Below the pieces are notes generated by a model, which saw only the letters and a program-made list of their open reading frames with translations, was not told the DNA's origin and did no database searches. Below are positions 5,318-6,311 of a DNA stretch of 6,311 bases, one piece after another. This stretch comes from Geoglobus sp. (GTDB lineage Archaea > Halobacteriota > Archaeoglobi > Archaeoglobales > Archaeoglobaceae): contig JALUWC010000513.1 in NCBI GenBank assembly GCA_027019885.1, positions 1-6,311 of the forward strand, in the 5' to 3' direction. How positions within the stretch are numbered: position 1 is the first letter of the stretch; the number at the start of each line of letters is the position of its first letter. A program made the translations under genes and the position numbers.

Positions 5318-6311
5318 ATGGTAGATCAGGTCTTAAGAGCTTTACAACCATATTTCGAGAGAATTCCGAGTGTAGTGAGACCCACAGGGCATGTGCCTTT
5401 TAATCAAAAATTGATGTGGACTCTGGCTGTCCTTTTACTATATTTTGTTCTGACAAATGTTCCTGTTTTTGGTCTTGATCCGAGCTCCATAGATATATTT
5501 CAGCAGTATAGAGCTCTATTCGCCGGAAAAACCGGCTCCATACTTGCTCTCGGTATAGGGCCAATTGTTACAGCGAGCATCATTCTGCAGCTTCTTGTTG
5601 GTGCGGGAATAGTGAACCTTGATCTGACAGATCCAGATGATAGGGCAGCCTATCAGGATTTCCAGAGGTTCCTTGTTTTTGTGATGATAGCACTTGAAGC
5701 ACTCCCTCAGATTCTTGGAGGTTTTCTCAAGCCAAACCCTATAATAGCAGCAGATCTCGGTGTAAGCCCTGCATTCATAGCGTTTCTGATATTCCTCCAG
5801 CTCTTCATCGGAGGGTCACTTATCGTTTATATGGACGAGGTTGTATCAAAATGGGGAATTGGTAGTGGTGTTTCATTATTCATTCTTGCTGGAATTTCCC
5901 AGTCCATAATAACCGGGCTTTTCAACTGGGTAACTCCTCCAAGGCAGATTATGCCTGCTGGAATAATCCCGAGATGGATCTGGATATCCCAGAACTACGG
6001 CATGAATGCTTTGCTCTCTGCCGATGGTCTTGCATTTCTGTTCATCAATGGTGGATTGCTATCTCTCTTCACAACATTAGCCATAGTGCTTCTGGTTGTC
6101 TATGCTGAGGGGACGAGGGTTGAAATTCCACTGGCTCACACTGCTGTGAGAGGTGCAAGAGGGAGATTTCCGATAAAGCTGATATATGCAAGCGTTTTGC
6201 CCATGATATTTGTCAGGGCTTTGCAGGCAAACATCCAGATAATAGGCATGGTTCTTTACAATAAAGGTATCACTGCCTTTGGTGAATACGTCGGAACTCG
6301 GCCAATAAGCG
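5318..6311 (+). CDS. secY: Preprotein translocase channel subunit SecY, 3'-truncated by window edge
   Basis: SecY is the pore subunit of the SecYE-beta channel in the cytoplasmic membrane, carrying secreted and membrane proteins. The frame is open from ATG 5318 to the window end, giving 331 residues of an expected roughly 450-490. An amphipathic N-terminus (1-30) is followed by TM1 (about 31-50). A short plug-like segment after FGLDP (51-68) precedes TM2 with GIGPIVTASIILQLLVG (79-95). Further hydrophobic segments follow, with WGIGSGVS (179-186), VEIPLA (268-273) and GRFPIKLIYASVLPMI (282-297). The sequence ends at GTRPIS, so the later TM helices and the ribosome-contacting C-terminal loop are outside. 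Start choice rests on a G-run SD (5307-5313) four bases upstream. Position after uL15 is the classic one in bacteria and archaea. Early codons are AT-rich (TTA, CAA, CTA). Confidence 0.97.
   Translation, partial: MVDQVLRALQPYFERIPSVVRPTGHVPFNQKLMWTLAVLLLYFVLTNVPVFGLDPSSIDIFQQYRALFAGKTGSILALGIGPIVTASIILQLLVGAGIVNLDLTDPDDRAAYQDFQRFLVFVMIALEALPQILGGFLKPNPIIAADLGVSPAFIAFLIFLQLFIGGSLIVYMDEVVSKWGIGSGVSLFILAGISQSIITGLFNWVTPPRQIMPAGIIPRWIWISQNYGMNALLSADGLAFLFINGGLLSLFTTLAIVLLVVYAEGTRVEIPLAHTAVRGARGRFPIKLIYASVLPMIFVRALQANIQIIGMVLYNKGITAFGEYVGTRPIS

Overview
The window is one uninterrupted block of an archaeal spc-type ribosomal protein operon, all on the + strand. It runs from a 5'-truncated eS4 (rps4e) through uL5, uS14, uS8, uL6, eL32, eL19, uL18, uS5, uL30 and uL15 into a 3'-truncated secY. 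An archaeon is indicated by eS4, eL32 and eL19, families absent from bacteria, placed between the bacterial-type spc genes. The long eukaryote-like uL30 and the archaeal form of uS5 agree. Arg codons are mostly AGA/AGG, Ile is often ATA, and the coding strand is purine-rich. The lineage looks euryarchaeal, with a general resemblance to Archaeoglobales-type proteins, but the sequence alone does not settle genus or family and that placement is only an impression.

Layout: 1-644 eS4 (start lies upstream of the window), 648-1148 uL5, 1151-1306 uS14 (51 residues, zinc-binding type), 1317-1706 uS8, 1718-2254 uL6, 2265-2681 eL32, 2683-3129 eL19, 3134-3691 uL18, 3696-4286 uS5, 4292-4753 uL30 (GTG start), 4759-5292 uL15, and 5318 to the end secY. 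The first eleven genes are separated by 1-11 bases. The only longer gap is 25 bases between uL15 and secY. No stretch over 300 bases lacks a gene. I saw no RNA gene, mobile element, CRISPR array or convincing terminator.

The genes act together. Three belong to the central 5S RNP and its surroundings (uL5, uL18, with uL30 nearby), four to the 30S subunit (eS4, uS14, uS8, uS5), and the rest build the 50S subunit. SecY is the membrane channel to which translating ribosomes dock. The clearest regulatory signal is translational. At the ten junctions before secY, the upstream TGA stop codon lies inside or next to a Shine-Dalgarno (SD) sequence close to GAGGTGAT, the complement of the conserved archaeal 16S rRNA 3' end. 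At secY the pattern breaks: TAA stop, 25-base spacer, and a G-run SD that may pair with a small UUCG hairpin.

I did not find a new biological system. This is conserved core genome. The observations most worth a second look are the stop/SD fusion, an apparent insertion of about 30 residues in uL15, and the distinct secY leader.
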